Assembly: GCA_030695415.1 (NCBI GenBank)
Contig: JAUYQZ010000024.1
Location: 1 to 51,711 of the forward strand
Direction of reading: 5' to 3'
Length of the DNA stretch: 51,711 nt
Source: Hylemonella sp.
Lineage (GTDB): Bacteria > Pseudomonadota > Gammaproteobacteria > Burkholderiales > Burkholderiaceae_C
Part shown: piece by piece, positions 23,676 to 32,616 of the stretch
How the letters are laid out: each line of letters begins with the position of its first letter
Position numbering within the stretch: position 1 is the first letter of the stretch
The notes under the pieces: generated by a model
Databases searched by the model: none
The model's input: the letters and a program-made list of their open reading frames with translations, nothing else
Told to the model about the DNA's origin: nothing
Made by a program: the position numbers and the translations under genes

Positions 23676-24757
23676 GTGTCATCAACAAGATGTTGCGTGA
23701 TCTCGATGCACGTCGGGTCGAGGGTGCCTTGCCCGGGCTGCCTCGGGAGTCGCTTCAATCCGGGATGCAGGGCACGATGACGGTGCCTTCGTCGGTGACA
23801 TCCCCGTTCTTACGCCTGGGGCGCTGGCTGCTGCTCCTCCTCGTGCTGTTCCTGGCCGCCATCACGGTGGCGTGGTACCTGGGCCTGGGCATGTTTGCCA
23901 CCCCGCCTGCCGCGCCGCGGGTGGCCATCGTCGAGCCCCCTGCGCCTGCGCCCGTGCCGGCTGCATCGGCCCCGGAACCTGCGGCCAGTGCCGCTGCACC
24001 GGCCGCGGAAGCGGCCAGTGAAGTACGTCTTGCGGCCAGCAGGCCGGTGCCTGCGGCTGCGCGTCAGACGGATCGTCCGGCGGAGGCGGCCAAGGCCAGT
24101 GCGCCTGCCCCGTTGAAAGTACAGACCGAGCCGAAGCGCGCGGCGCCCCTCACCACCGCCACCGCCACCGCCGCACCGGGTGCGGGCCGAGCGCCAATCC
24201 CTGCAGCCGCGCCGCTTCCAGCGCCTGCGAGCAGCGTACCCCTTGCGACGACGCAGGCGCAGCCACGGCAGGCGGCCGCCCAGGAAACCCTGGCCCAGGC
24301 GCAGGCACTGTGGAATGCGGGCGCGCGTGAAGGTGCCCTGGATCTGATCCGAGAGGCTGTGGGGGTGGTCGAGCGTACCCAGCCGGTGGATGTCGCGCTG
24401 CTGTCCCAGCTGGTACGCGAACAGGCGCGCATGGAGCTGACCCTGGGCCGTCCTGGCGCCGTGCTGAGCCTGCTGGGCCGCCTGGAGCCGGTGCTGTCAG
24501 GACAGGCCGACCTGTGGGCCGTGCGTGGCAACGCGGCCCAGCGGCTGGGGCGTCATCAGGAGGCCGTTCAGGCCTATGGCATGGCTCTGCAACTGCGTCC
24601 GGGTGAACCGCGATGGATGCTGGGGATCGCCGTGTCGCTGGCGGCGCTGGGGCAGCTGGACGCTGCGGCGCAGCAGGTCGAGCAGGCACGTGCGCTGGGG
24701 CCGGTGAGCCCTGAGGTGCTGACGTATCTGAAACAGGCCGGTGTGCCTTTGCGCTGA
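23672..24757 (+). CDS. mshN: MSHA biogenesis TPR protein MshN
   Basis: This is the last gene of the pilus locus, 361 aa, starting with GTG at 23672 that overlaps the mshM stop. The start is secured by the family N-terminus (M/V)[15 protein letters not shown] single membrane helix lies at about 51-75 ([22 protein letters not shown]). A long Ala/Pro-rich periplasmic linker follows (about 80-215), then TPR-type helical repeats to the end ([34 protein letters not shown] is the clearest). MshN may bridge the ATPase and the periplasmic pilus apparatus; this role is inferred from its topology. Confidence 0.88.
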   Translation: MSVINKMLRDLDARRVEGALPGLPRESLQSGMQGTMTVPSSVTSPFLRLGRWLLLLLVLFLAAITVAWYLGLGMFATPPAAPRVAIVEPPAPAPVPAASAPEPAASAAAPAAEAASEVRLAASRPVPAAARQTDRPAEAAKASAPAPLKVQTEPKRAAPLTTATATAAPGAGRAPIPAAAPLPAPASSVPLATTQAQPRQAAAQETLAQAQALWNAGAREGALDLIREAVGVVERTQPVDVALLSQLVREQARMELTLGRPGAVLSLLGRLEPVLSGQADLWAVRGNAAQRLGRHQEAVQAYGMALQLRPGEPRWMLGIAVSLAALGQLDAAAQQVEQARALGPVSPEVLTYLKQAGVPLR

Positions 24758-24834
24758 CTTCAATTTGGCTGAGGGCGCCCGGTAGAATTGACCCCTGCGC
24801 TTCGCCTGCTCCACTTCGCCTCCCCCCGAACCAC

Positions 24835-26073
24835 ATGCTCAAGCGTATCCGCGTCGACCAACTCATCCTGGGGATGCACATCAAGGAGTTCTGCGGATCC
24901 TGGATGGAGCATCCGTTCTGGCGCAGCGGCTTTGTGCTCAAGGACCCCAAGGATCTTGAGCGCATTGTGAGCAGCAGCATCAAGGAAGTCTGGATCGACA
25001 GCGACAAGGGGCTGGATGTACCGGCAGGGGAGAGCACTGTCTCGGAAGCGCAGTCCGAAGCCCAGGTCGAGCAGGAGCTGCAGGCCGTGGCCGAGGCCCA
25101 GCGCGAGATCCAGCCGGTTTCGGCCAAGGTCGAGTTCAAGCGGGCGGCCGAGATCTGCAGGCAGTCCAAGAAGGCCGTGGTCTCCATGTTCCAGGAAGCC
25201 CGCATGGGCAAGACGGTGGATGCCGCCGGTGCCCAGCGCCTGGTCGACGAGATCTCCGACTCGGTGGCGCGCAATGCCAACGCGCTGATCAGTCTGGCGC
25301 GCTTGAAGACGGCCGACGACTACACCTATATGCACTCCGTGGCCGTGTGCGCCATGATGATCGCGCTGGCGCGCCAGTTGGGCATGGACGAGGCAAAAAT
25401 CCGGTCGGCCGGTCTGGCCGGCCTGCTGCATGATCTGGGCAAGGCAGTCATGCCGATGCATGTGCTCAACAAGCCAGGCAAACTGACCGAAGAGGAATTC
25501 GGTGTGATCAAAAGCCACCCGGTCGAAGGGCACAGGATGCTCTTGACCGTGGGCAATGTGGATCCGGTCGCGCTGGATGTCTGCCTGTACCACCACGAGA
25601 AGACCGACGGCTCGGGTTACCCCAAGGGGCTGAAGGACGAGCAGATCAGCATCTACGCCAAGATGGGGGCGGTGTGCGATGTGTATGACGCCATCACCTC
25701 GAACCGGCCCTACAAGAGCGGCTGGGATCCGGCCGAGTCGCTGCGCAAGATGGCCGAATGGGCCAACGGGCACTTCGACCAGAAGGTGTTCCAGGCTTTC
25801 GTGAAGAGCCTGGGCATCTACCCGATCGGCTCGCTGGTGCGCCTGTCTTCGGGGCGCCTGGGCGTGGTGGTGGAGCAGTCGGCCAAGTCGCTGACCACGC
25901 CGCTGGTCAAGGCTTTCTACTCCACGAAGTCCGGACTGCGCATCACGCCGGAAGTGATCGACCTGTCATCACCCGACTGCCAAGAGAAGATCGCCGGTCG
26001 CGAGGACCCGGACAAGTGGAAATTCCCCGACCTGGATGAGCTCTGGTCGGGTTTGCCGGACAAGGCCTGGTAA
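24835..26073 (+). CDS. HD-GYP domain c-di-GMP phosphodiesterase
   Basis: This enzyme hydrolyses cyclic di-GMP. The product is 412 aa. The N-terminal 130 residues resemble the DUF3391 domain that often precedes HD-GYP ([17 protein letters not shown], with [10 protein letters not shown]). The HD-GYP domain shows His167, the HD pair at 199-200 (LLHDLGK), and [11 protein letters not shown] with His253-His254 and GYP at 261-263; the following [13 protein letters not shown] is also canonical. All metal ligands that I can recognise are present, so it should be active. It begins 77 nt after mshN on the same strand, and MshE carries c-di-GMP-binding motifs, so control of pilus extension is a reasonable inference. 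Confidence 0.94.
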   Translation: MLKRIRVDQLILGMHIKEFCGSWMEHPFWRSGFVLKDPKDLERIVSSSIKEVWIDSDKGLDVPAGESTVSEAQSEAQVEQELQAVAEAQREIQPVSAKVEFKRAAEICRQSKKAVVSMFQEARMGKTVDAAGAQRLVDEISDSVARNANALISLARLKTADDYTYMHSVAVCAMMIALARQLGMDEAKIRSAGLAGLLHDLGKAVMPMHVLNKPGKLTEEEFGVIKSHPVEGHRMLLTVGNVDPVALDVCLYHHEKTDGSGYPKGLKDEQISIYAKMGAVCDVYDAITSNRPYKSGWDPAESLRKMAEWANGHFDQKVFQAFVKSLGIYPIGSLVRLSSGRLGVVVEQSAKSLTTPLVKAFYSTKSGLRITPEVIDLSSPDCQEKIAGREDPDKWKFPDLDELWSGLPDKAW

Positions 26074-26088
26074 AGACCGGGCAGACGT

Positions 26089-26793
26089 TCAGCGCTTCTG
26101 GTACTGGGTGGCGCCAAACATCATTTCGCGGGCCTTGTCGTCCACCAGCGGCTTGCGCAGGTCGGCCAGCACCTGCACACCGCGCATCACGGCTGGCCGC
26201 ACGCTGATCTCGTCGAACCACTTTTTCAGATGCGGGTAGTCGGCCCAGTCGATGCCCTGGTTCTGCCAGCTTCGCAGCCAGGGAAAGATGGCGATGTCGG
26301 CGATCGTGTATTCATCTCCGGCGATGTAGCGTTGTGAGGCGAGCTGCTTGTCCATCACGCCATAGAGGCGCCTGGCCTCGTTGGTGTAGCGGTTGACGGC
26401 GTACTCGATCTTCTCGGGCGCGTAGATGCGGAAGTGGTGGGCCTGGCCCAGCATGGGGCCGACGCCACCCATCTGGAACATCAGCCACTGCAGCACCTCG
26501 AACTTCGCGCGGTCGGTCCTGGGCAGGAACTTGCCGGTCTTGCTCGCCAGATAGAGCAGGATGGCGCCGGACTCGAACAGCGAGATGGCTTGGCCATCCG
26601 GACCAGCCGGGTCGACGATGGCCGGGATCTTGTTGTTCGGGCTGATCTTCAGGAACTCGGGCTTGAACTGGTCGCCGGCACCGATGTTGATGGCATGCGC
26701 GCGCCAGTCACGCCCCAGTTGCAGGCCGCACTCCTCCAGCATGATGTGGACCTTGTGGCCATTGGGCGTGGCCCAGGAGTAGACGTCGATCAT
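26089..26793 (-). CDS. Glutathione S-transferase, YfcG-like (Nu class)
   Basis: The product is 234 aa from the ATG at 26793, preceded by TTGGAGCTACGG. The N-terminal thioredoxin-fold domain reads MIDVYSWATPNGHKVHIMLEECGL, the pattern of E. coli YfcG, a GSH-dependent disulphide reductase. Thr and Asn of the ATPNGHK loop, rather than a Cys, would contact the thiol. NNKIPAIVDP is the cis-Pro loop and LFESGAILLYLA binds GSH. The C-terminal helical domain contains YTIADIAIFPWLRSW. A strong hairpin with a U-tract (26808-26833, minus strand) separates it from the acyl-CoA genes upstream, so it may be transcribed on its own. Confidence 0.9.
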   Translation of the reverse strand: MIDVYSWATPNGHKVHIMLEECGLQLGRDWRAHAINIGAGDQFKPEFLKISPNNKIPAIVDPAGPDGQAISLFESGAILLYLASKTGKFLPRTDRAKFEVLQWLMFQMGGVGPMLGQAHHFRIYAPEKIEYAVNRYTNEARRLYGVMDKQLASQRYIAGDEYTIADIAIFPWLRSWQNQGIDWADYPHLKKWFDEISVRPAVMRGVQVLADLRKPLVDDKAREMMFGATQYQKR

Positions 26794-26807
26794 CCGTAGC
26801 TCCAATG

Positions 26808-26833
26808 AAAAGGGGCCGGCAAAGGCCGGCCCC
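26808..26833 (-). terminator. Intrinsic terminator downstream of the acyl-CoA dehydrogenase gene
   Basis: On the minus strand a 9-bp perfect stem GGGGCCGGC/GCCGGCCCC with a 4-nt loop is followed by UUUU. It lies 18 nt after the acyl-CoA dehydrogenase stop and 15 nt before the GST start. Confidence 0.75.
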
Positions 26834-26850
26834 GGGATTGTGCTTGGTTT

Positions 26851-28128
26851 TCAGCAGCCGCGTGTGATGGGCATCTCCACCGGCTTGGGGTTGGCCGCGT
26901 ACTTGCCCAGCTCGAGCTTGGCGATGGCGTTGCGGTGCACTTCGTCCGGGCCGTCGGCGAAGCGCAGCGTGCGGGCGTGGGCGTAGGAGTAGGCGAGAGG
27001 GAAGTCCTGGCACATGCCGCCGCCGCCGTGCACCTGCATGGCCCAGTCGATCACCTGGCAGGCCATGCTGGGGGCGACCACCTTGATCATGGCGATCTCG
27101 TTCTTCGCAAACTTGTTGCCGGCCACGTCCATCATCCAGGCGGCCTTGAGCGTGAGCAGGCGTGCCATGTCGATCTTGCAGCGCGCCTCGGCGATGCGTT
27201 CCTGCGTCACGGTCTGCGCCGCCACCGGCTTGCCGAAGGCCACGCGCGCGGAAGCGCGCTTGCACATGTACTCCAGCGCGCGCTCGGCCTGGCCGATCAG
27301 GCGCATGCAGTGGTGGATGCGCCCCGGGCCCAAGCGACCTTGGGCGATCTCGAAGCCGCGGCCTTCGCCCAGCAGGATGTTGGAGGCCGGCACGCGCACG
27401 TTCTTGAAATCGATCTCCATGTGGCCGTGTGGTGCGTCGTCGTAGCCCAGCACACTCAAGGGCCGCATCACCGTCACGCCCGGGGTGCTGGCCGGCACCA
27501 GCACCATGCTCTGCTGGGAGTGGCGCGGTGCCTCGGGGTCGGTCTTCCCCATCAGGATGTAGATGGCGCAGCGCGGATCACCCGCGCCCGAAATCCACCA
27601 CTTGCGGCCGTTGATGACATAGTCATCGCCCTGGCGCTCGATGCGGGTTGCGATGTTGGTCGCATCGCTGGAGGCGACGTCGGGCTCTGTCATGGCGAAG
27701 GCCGAACGTATCTTGCCGGCCAGCAGGGGCTGCAGCCACTGTTGGCGATGTTCGGGCGAGCCGTAGCGGGCGATGGTTTCCATGTTGCCGGTGTCAGGCG
27801 CGGAACAGTTGAAGACCTCGGGTGCCCAGTGCACGCGGCCCATGATCTCGGCCAGCGGGGCGTATTCCTGGTTGGTCAGGCCCGCACCGCCCTGGACGCC
27901 GGCGATCTCGGCGCTGTCCTTGGGCAGGAAGAGATTCCATAGGCCTTCCTGCTGCGCTTTCACTTTCAGCTTCTCTATCAGCTGCAGGGGCGTCCAGCGC
28001 TTGCCGGCCGCGGTGTTGGCTTCGATCTCGGTGTGGAAGGCGTGCTCGTTGGGGTAGATGTGCTCGTCCATGAACTTCAGCAGGCGGGCCTGGAAGTCTT
28101 TGGTTTTAGGGGAGTAGTCGAAGTCCAT
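26851..28128 (-). CDS. Acyl-CoA dehydrogenase (ACAD10/11- or LvaC-like)
   Basis: This is an FAD-dependent acyl-CoA dehydrogenase of 425 aa, cytosolic. The start at 28128 ([24 protein letters not shown]) has AAGGAGCTAAAC before it. It carries the FAD-binding segment [29 protein letters not shown], and the C-terminal helical domain with [17 protein letters not shown]. It lies 34 nt after the APH-type kinase gene. In human ACAD10 and ACAD11 the same two domains are fused, and in Pseudomonas putida LvaA and LvaC act together on 4-hydroxyacyl-CoA. That pairing makes elimination from a 4-phosphoacyl-CoA a plausible activity (inference); ordinary fatty acyl-CoA oxidation is the alternative. Confidence 0.93.
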   Translation of the reverse strand: MDFDYSPKTKDFQARLLKFMDEHIYPNEHAFHTEIEANTAAGKRWTPLQLIEKLKVKAQQEGLWNLFLPKDSAEIAGVQGGAGLTNQEYAPLAEIMGRVHWAPEVFNCSAPDTGNMETIARYGSPEHRQQWLQPLLAGKIRSAFAMTEPDVASSDATNIATRIERQGDDYVINGRKWWISGAGDPRCAIYILMGKTDPEAPRHSQQSMVLVPASTPGVTVMRPLSVLGYDDAPHGHMEIDFKNVRVPASNILLGEGRGFEIAQGRLGPGRIHHCMRLIGQAERALEYMCKRASARVAFGKPVAAQTVTQERIAEARCKIDMARLLTLKAAWMMDVAGNKFAKNEIAMIKVVAPSMACQVIDWAMQVHGGGGMCQDFPLAYSYAHARTLRFADGPDEVHRNAIAKLELGKYAANPKPVEMPITRGC

Positions 28129-28162
28129 GTTTAGCTCCTTGGGGTGATGCTTGGTGTGATGT

Positions 28163-29269
28163 TCAGGCCCGCTGCGCGAATTGCCAGGCCATGACGGCCA
28201 TGGGGCGCGCGCCGGCGGCGGACTTCTGCGCCTGCGCGCTGGCGGCGGTGCCGTTCTCGACCCGCTTGGCAATGCCTTGCAGGATGGCGGCGATGCGGAA
28301 CATGTTGTAGGCCATGTAGAAGTTCCAGTCGGCTTTCAGCGCCTGGGGCTGGGCCAGGCCCGTGCGTTCGCAATAGAGGCGGATGTATTCGTCCTCCAGC
28401 GGGATACCCAGCGCCGCGAGGTCCAGCCCGCCGATACCGCGGAAGGCGCCGGGCGGGATATGCCAGGCCATGCAGTGGTAGGCGAAGTCGGCCAGCGGGT
28501 GACCCAGGGTGGAGAGTTCCCAGTCCAGCACGGCGATCACGCGCGGCTCATCGGCGTGGAACATCAGGTTGTCGAGCCGGTAGTCACCATGCACGATGCT
28601 CACCAGGCTCTCATCGCGCGCACTGGCCGGCAGGTGGGCGGGCAGCCAGTCGATCAGCTTTTCCATCTCGGGGATGGGCTGGGACAGGGTGCCGGCACCG
28701 TCGGCCGAGGCGCGGTACTGCTTGCTCCAGCGGCCGATCTGACGCTCGACGTAGTTGCCCGGCTTGCCGTAGCCGGCCAGGCCGCGCTCGGCGACATTGA
28801 CCTTGTGCAGGGCGGCGATGACGCGGTTCATCTCCAGGTACATGGCGCGCCGGCCGGCCGGGTCGAAGTCGGGCAGGGACTGGTCCCACAGGATGCGCCC
28901 GGGCATGAACTCCATGATGTAGAAGGCGCGGCCGATCACGGACTCGTCCTCGCACAGGCAGAACATGCGTGGCACCGGCACCTCGGTGCCGTGCAGGCCA
29001 TGCATCACGGTGTACTCGCGTTCGATGGCATGGGCCGAGGGCAGCAGCTTGGCCACGGGCCCGGGCTTGGCCCGCATCACGTAGCTGCGCGCCGGCGTGA
29101 TGAGCTTGTAGGTCGGGTTGGACTGGCCGCCCTTGAAGGCTTCCACCGTCAGCGGCCCGGCAAAGCCCGGCAGGCTTGTCTGCAGCCAGGCTTCGAGGGC
29201 CGCCACGTCGAAGGCGTGGGCTGCGGAGACGGGGCGGGTGCCGACGTATTGCTGTTCGAGTTCGCTCAT
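28163..29269 (-). CDS. APH-family phosphotransferase (LvaA/ACAD11 kinase-domain-like)
   Basis: This is a kinase-fold protein of 368 aa related to aminoglycoside phosphotransferases. Visible features are the nucleotide loop (KGGQSNPTY, 47-54), the lysine of VMRAKPG (Lys68), the Brenner box VHGDYRLDN with catalytic Asp229 and Asn234, and the metal-binding Asp249 in [24 protein letters not shown] follows, typical of the ACAD10/11-associated subfamily rather than of resistance enzymes. It sits between a Crp-family regulator and the acyl-CoA dehydrogenase on the same strand with short gaps (22 and 34 nt). Known relatives phosphorylate the 4-hydroxyl of 4-hydroxyacyl-CoA; that is my favoured reading here, and an antibiotic-resistance role is unlikely. 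Confidence 0.9.
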   Translation of the reverse strand: MSELEQQYVGTRPVSAAHAFDVAALEAWLQTSLPGFAGPLTVEAFKGGQSNPTYKLITPARSYVMRAKPGPVAKLLPSAHAIEREYTVMHGLHGTEVPVPRMFCLCEDESVIGRAFYIMEFMPGRILWDQSLPDFDPAGRRAMYLEMNRVIAALHKVNVAERGLAGYGKPGNYVERQIGRWSKQYRASADGAGTLSQPIPEMEKLIDWLPAHLPASARDESLVSIVHGDYRLDNLMFHADEPRVIAVLDWELSTLGHPLADFAYHCMAWHIPPGAFRGIGGLDLAALGIPLEDEYIRLYCERTGLAQPQALKADWNFYMAYNMFRIAAILQGIAKRVENGTAASAQAQKSAAGARPMAVMAWQFAQRA

Positions 29270-29291
29270 GGGTGGGGACGGTGGGCCGTGT

Positions 29292-30011
29292 TCAATGGTC
29301 GGATTCGATGATGTGCATCAGCGCATCGCGGTTGCGCACGACCAGGCCGCCCGGTTCGATGCGGATGACTTCTTCGCGCTCCATGGCCTTGAGTTCCTGG
29401 TTCACGCGCTGGCGCGAGGCACCCAGCAGCTGGGCCAGCTCTTCCTGCGCGAGCTGCAGGCCGATGCGCATCTCGCGGCTGTCGCTGAGCGAGGAGACGC
29501 CGTAGCTGCGCAGCAGGTGCAGCAGCTGCTTGGCCAGACGGGCGCGCAGCGGCAGGGTGTTGAGGTCTTCCACCAGGCCGTAGAGCTGGCGGATGCGCCG
29601 CGCGTGCAGGCGCAACAGGGCTTCGTAGAGCTCGACATGGGTCGCCAGGATCTTCTTGAAATCGGCCTTGGCCACGCACAGGGTGCTGGTGTCGCCGTGG
29701 GCGTAGGCATCGTGCGTGCGCCGGTCGCCGTCGAAGATGGCCACATCGCCAAACCAGACGCCGGGCTCCACATAGGTCAGCGTGACCTGCTTGCCCGAGA
29801 TCGAGGTCGAACTCACGCGCACGGCACCCTTGGCGCAGGCGATCCACTCCTCGGGCGGCTCGCCGCGTGCGGCGAGCAGTTCGCCGTCCTTGTAGCGTTT
29901 GACGTAGGCACATCGCAGGATGTCGTGTCGCAGGGAGGGTGACAGGGTCGAAAACCAGCGCCCGGCGTTGATCGACGTGCGTTCCTCGATGGTAAGAATG
30001 GGGTCGTCCAT
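29292..30011 (-). CDS. Crp/Fnr-family transcriptional regulator
   Basis: This is a regulator of 239 aa. The cyclic-nucleotide-binding-like beta barrel covers about residues 10-130 (KRYKDGELLAARGEPPEEWIAC, GVWFGDVAIFDGDRRTHDA), a long dimer helix follows (LLRLHARRIRQLYGLV), and the C-terminal winged helix has LAQEELAQLLGASRQRVNQELKAME. The FNR iron-sulphur cysteine pattern is absent, so it is not an oxygen sensor of FNR type. The effector is unknown. It is embedded in the acyl-CoA gene run, 22 nt before the kinase gene, which suggests it controls those genes. Whether it is also the factor for the CRP-like pilin site is open. Confidence 0.92.
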   Translation of the reverse strand: MDDPILTIEERTSINAGRWFSTLSPSLRHDILRCAYVKRYKDGELLAARGEPPEEWIACAKGAVRVSSTSISGKQVTLTYVEPGVWFGDVAIFDGDRRTHDAYAHGDTSTLCVAKADFKKILATHVELYEALLRLHARRIRQLYGLVEDLNTLPLRARLAKQLLHLLRSYGVSSLSDSREMRIGLQLAQEELAQLLGASRQRVNQELKAMEREEVIRIEPGGLVVRNRDALMHIIESDH

Positions 30012-30115
30012 GGTCTGTCTTGTGAGTGACTGGCTTCGATCACATTGTCGCGCGCGGGACCGGTGGCGCGTCTTGGGGTTGTCACCTGTGCGTCTGTGGC
30101 ACAGGCGGGGCCCTC

Positions 30116-30895
30116 TCACTCGTAGCTCGGCTTCTGTTTGGACAGAAAAGCGGCGATGCCGCGACCCGCATTCGGGTGGTGCAGGTTGCGCACGAAGTGA
30201 TTGCGCTCCTGCGCCAGCTGCTGGTTCAGGCTGGCCTGAGGTGCTTCGTTGAGTAGCTCCTTGATGCTGGCCAGCACATTCGGGGCGCGGGCGTTCAGGT
30301 TCTCGGCCAGGGCCAGGGCCTCGCTCATGGCCTGGCCCGGTTCGCAGACCCGGTTCACCAGGCCCAGGGTGTGCAGGCGCTGGGCCGTGGTGCGCTCGCC
30401 GCCCATCAGCAGTTCGCTGGCCAGCTGGCGCGGCAGGGCCTGTGCCAGGCTCCAGCTGGCGCCGCCATCGGGGGAGAGGGCCACATTGCTGTAAGCCATC
30501 ACGAACACGGCATCGCTGGCCGCGACGATGAAGTCGCAGGCCAGGGCCAGCGAGAAGCCGGCACCGGCGGCCGCGCCTTCGACAGCGGCGATCACCGGCT
30601 TGGGGAAGGTGCGGATGGCCTCGATCCAGTTGTGCAGGCCCTCGATGCTCTGGGCCTGCACGGCAGCTTCGAGCTGGCGGTTGGCCTGCAGGCGGTGCAG
30701 GTCGCCGCCGGCGCAGAAAAGGGGACCTTCGCCCGTGATGAGCACACTGCGCACCTCGGGGTTGCTTTCCGCCACGCTCAGGGCCTCGACGCCGGCGGCA
30801 TACATCTCGGGGCCCAGGGCATTGCGGTGGCCCGGGTTGGAGAGGGTCAGCACCATGGTGCGGCCCTCGCTGGTGCTCAGCAGTTGTGCGCTCAT
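30116..30895 (-). CDS. Enoyl-CoA hydratase/isomerase family protein
   Basis: This is a crotonase-fold enzyme of 259 aa that hydrates 2-enoyl-CoA or isomerises double bonds. The oxyanion hole segments are visible as GEGPLFCAGGDLHRL and AVEGAAAGAGFSLALACDF. At the positions of the two catalytic glutamates of classical hydratases, the second loop reads YSNVALSPDGGASWSLAQALP, so one Glu is replaced by Asp-Gly. That pattern is frequent in isomerases and in divergent hydratases, so the exact reaction is uncertain. It lies between the 3-hydroxyacyl-CoA dehydrogenase and the Crp-family regulator on the same strand. Confidence 0.9.
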   Translation of the reverse strand: MSAQLLSTSEGRTMVLTLSNPGHRNALGPEMYAAGVEALSVAESNPEVRSVLITGEGPLFCAGGDLHRLQANRQLEAAVQAQSIEGLHNWIEAIRTFPKPVIAAVEGAAAGAGFSLALACDFIVAASDAVFVMAYSNVALSPDGGASWSLAQALPRQLASELLMGGERTTAQRLHTLGLVNRVCEPGQAMSEALALAENLNARAPNVLASIKELLNEAPQASLNQQLAQERNHFVRNLHHPNAGRGIAAFLSKQKPSYE

Positions 30896-30977
30896 ATGAA
30901 TTCGAAAGCCTCCGCGCTACGCGCTACGGTCATCGCCTTGGGAACGGCCCGGCGACGATGGAGTGTCGCACGAAGTT

Positions 30978-32498
30978 TCAGTCTTCCTCGTGCAGCAGCG
31001 ACAGGCCGATGGCCCCGCGCCGGCGCAGCCAGGGGCTGGGGCGGTAGCGCGGGTCGCCGTAGACGGTCTGCAGGTTGAACAGCACCTCCAGCACATTGGT
31101 CGGACCGTAGCGGTTGCCCATGGCCAGGGGCCCCATGGGGTACCCCAGCCCCAGGACGACGGCGGTCTCCAGGTCGGTGGGTGTGCAGATGCGCTGCTGG
31201 CAGATGTCGGCGGCGATGTTGACGATGTTCGCCACCACGCGCTGCGTCACGAAGCCACCGCTGTCGCGGATCACGCTGACGGCCTTGCCGTCGCGCGCGA
31301 ACAGGGCGTGGGCAGCATCGCGCATGTCGGAGCGTGTGGCCGGGTTGGTCGCGAGAACGCGGCGTTTCGTCGCGGCATCCTCGATCAGCAGGTCGATGCC
31401 CACGGTGCGCGCCGGGTCCAGGCGCTCGACCACGGCCACCGTGGTCACGTCGAAGCCCAGTGGCGCCACCAGGGTCAGCGCCTGGGGCGATGGGCTTTGG
31501 CCGGTCTCGATCTTCGCGCCCAGGTCCTTGAGCAGCTGCAGCAGCTCGGCGCGCCGCGCCGCGCGCGGCGAGACCCAGACCGGCGGCAGCTCGGCGACGT
31601 CGGGCGGCGCTGTTTCGGGGGCGATCTGGGCCACGTTCTTCTCGTAGCGGAAGAAGCCTTCACCGGTTTTGCGGCCCAGCACGCCACCGGCCAGGCGCTG
31701 CGCCGTGATGGCGCTGGGGCGGTAGCGCGGTTCCTCGTAGTACTGGTGGTAGATGGACTCCATCACCGGGTGCGAGACATCCAGCGCGGTCAGGTCCATC
31801 AGTTCAAAGGGGCCCAGCTTGAAACCGGCCTGGTCCCGCAGGATGCGGTCGATGGTGGCGTAGTCGGCCACGCCCTCGCCGACGATACGCAGCGCCTCGG
31901 TGCCGTAGCCGCGGCCGGCGTGGTTGACGATGAAGCCGGGGGTGTCCTGCGCAGTCACCGGGGTGTGGCCCATCTGACGCGCGTAGTCGGACAGCGCGGC
32001 GCAAATAGCGGGATCGGTCTTGAGGCCGGCGATGACCTCGACCACCTTCATGACCGGCACCGGGTTGAAGAAGTGGTAGCCGGCGACCCGCTGCGGGCGC
32101 TTGAGCCTGGCGGCGATGGCGGTGATCGATAGGGAGGAGGTGTTGCTGGCCAGCACGGCGCCGGCGTGGACGATGTCTTCAAGGGTGGCGAACAGGGCCG
32201 CCTTGACGTCGAGGCGCTCGACGATGGCTTCCACCACCAGATCGCAGTGGGCCAGATCCTGCAGGCTGGCGGCGGCTGTCAGCCGGGCTTTGCAGGCCGC
32301 TGCGCTGGCGGCATCCATGCGGCCCTTGTCGACCAGCTTGTCCCATTGTTCGCCGATGGCTTGACGGGCGGTCTCCATGGCTGCGGCTTGACTGTCGTGG
32401 AGGACAACGGTGCTGCCGGCCTGGGCGGCGATCTGGGCGATGCCGCGACCCATGGCGCCAGTGCCGACGACGGCGATGTGTGCGTAGACGGGTTTCAT
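30978..32498 (-). CDS. 3-hydroxyacyl-CoA dehydrogenase (PaaH-like, two C-terminal domains)
   Basis: This NAD-dependent dehydrogenase oxidises 3-hydroxyacyl-CoA to 3-ketoacyl-CoA. The product is 506 aa, the length of the PaaH type, with an extra C-terminal domain. The Rossmann motif is VVGTGAMGRG (about 9-18), LVVEAIVERLDVK and ASNTSSLSI follow, and the catalytic His/Glu region reads VAGYHFFNPVPVMKVVEVI. The second half repeats the helical domain (RDSGGFVTQRVVANIVNIAADI, GLGYPMGPLAMG). It is the first gene of the minus-strand acyl-CoA run (82 nt before the enoyl-CoA hydratase). PaaH in phenylacetate degradation is a homologue, but no other paa gene is present, so I give no symbol. Confidence 0.93.
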   Translation of the reverse strand: MKPVYAHIAVVGTGAMGRGIAQIAAQAGSTVVLHDSQAAAMETARQAIGEQWDKLVDKGRMDAASAAACKARLTAAASLQDLAHCDLVVEAIVERLDVKAALFATLEDIVHAGAVLASNTSSLSITAIAARLKRPQRVAGYHFFNPVPVMKVVEVIAGLKTDPAICAALSDYARQMGHTPVTAQDTPGFIVNHAGRGYGTEALRIVGEGVADYATIDRILRDQAGFKLGPFELMDLTALDVSHPVMESIYHQYYEEPRYRPSAITAQRLAGGVLGRKTGEGFFRYEKNVAQIAPETAPPDVAELPPVWVSPRAARRAELLQLLKDLGAKIETGQSPSPQALTLVAPLGFDVTTVAVVERLDPARTVGIDLLIEDAATKRRVLATNPATRSDMRDAAHALFARDGKAVSVIRDSGGFVTQRVVANIVNIAADICQQRICTPTDLETAVVLGLGYPMGPLAMGNRYGPTNVLEVLFNLQTVYGDPRYRPSPWLRRRGAIGLSLLHEED

Positions 32499-32616
32499 GG
32501 CCGGAATTATCGCCGGACCTCTTGCGTGTCAGGAGTCGCGCGCCGGACTGATTCTGCGCTGATCCTCTGCCACACTCCACGTTTGAAATTCTTCAATGAC
32601 AACCGAAGGTGGCACC

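Noticed and set aside
28163..29269. Aminoglycoside resistance gene
   Set aside because: The kinase fold is shared, but the motif context ([18 protein letters not shown]) and the acyl-CoA dehydrogenase neighbour point to the ACAD10/11- and LvaA-type family.
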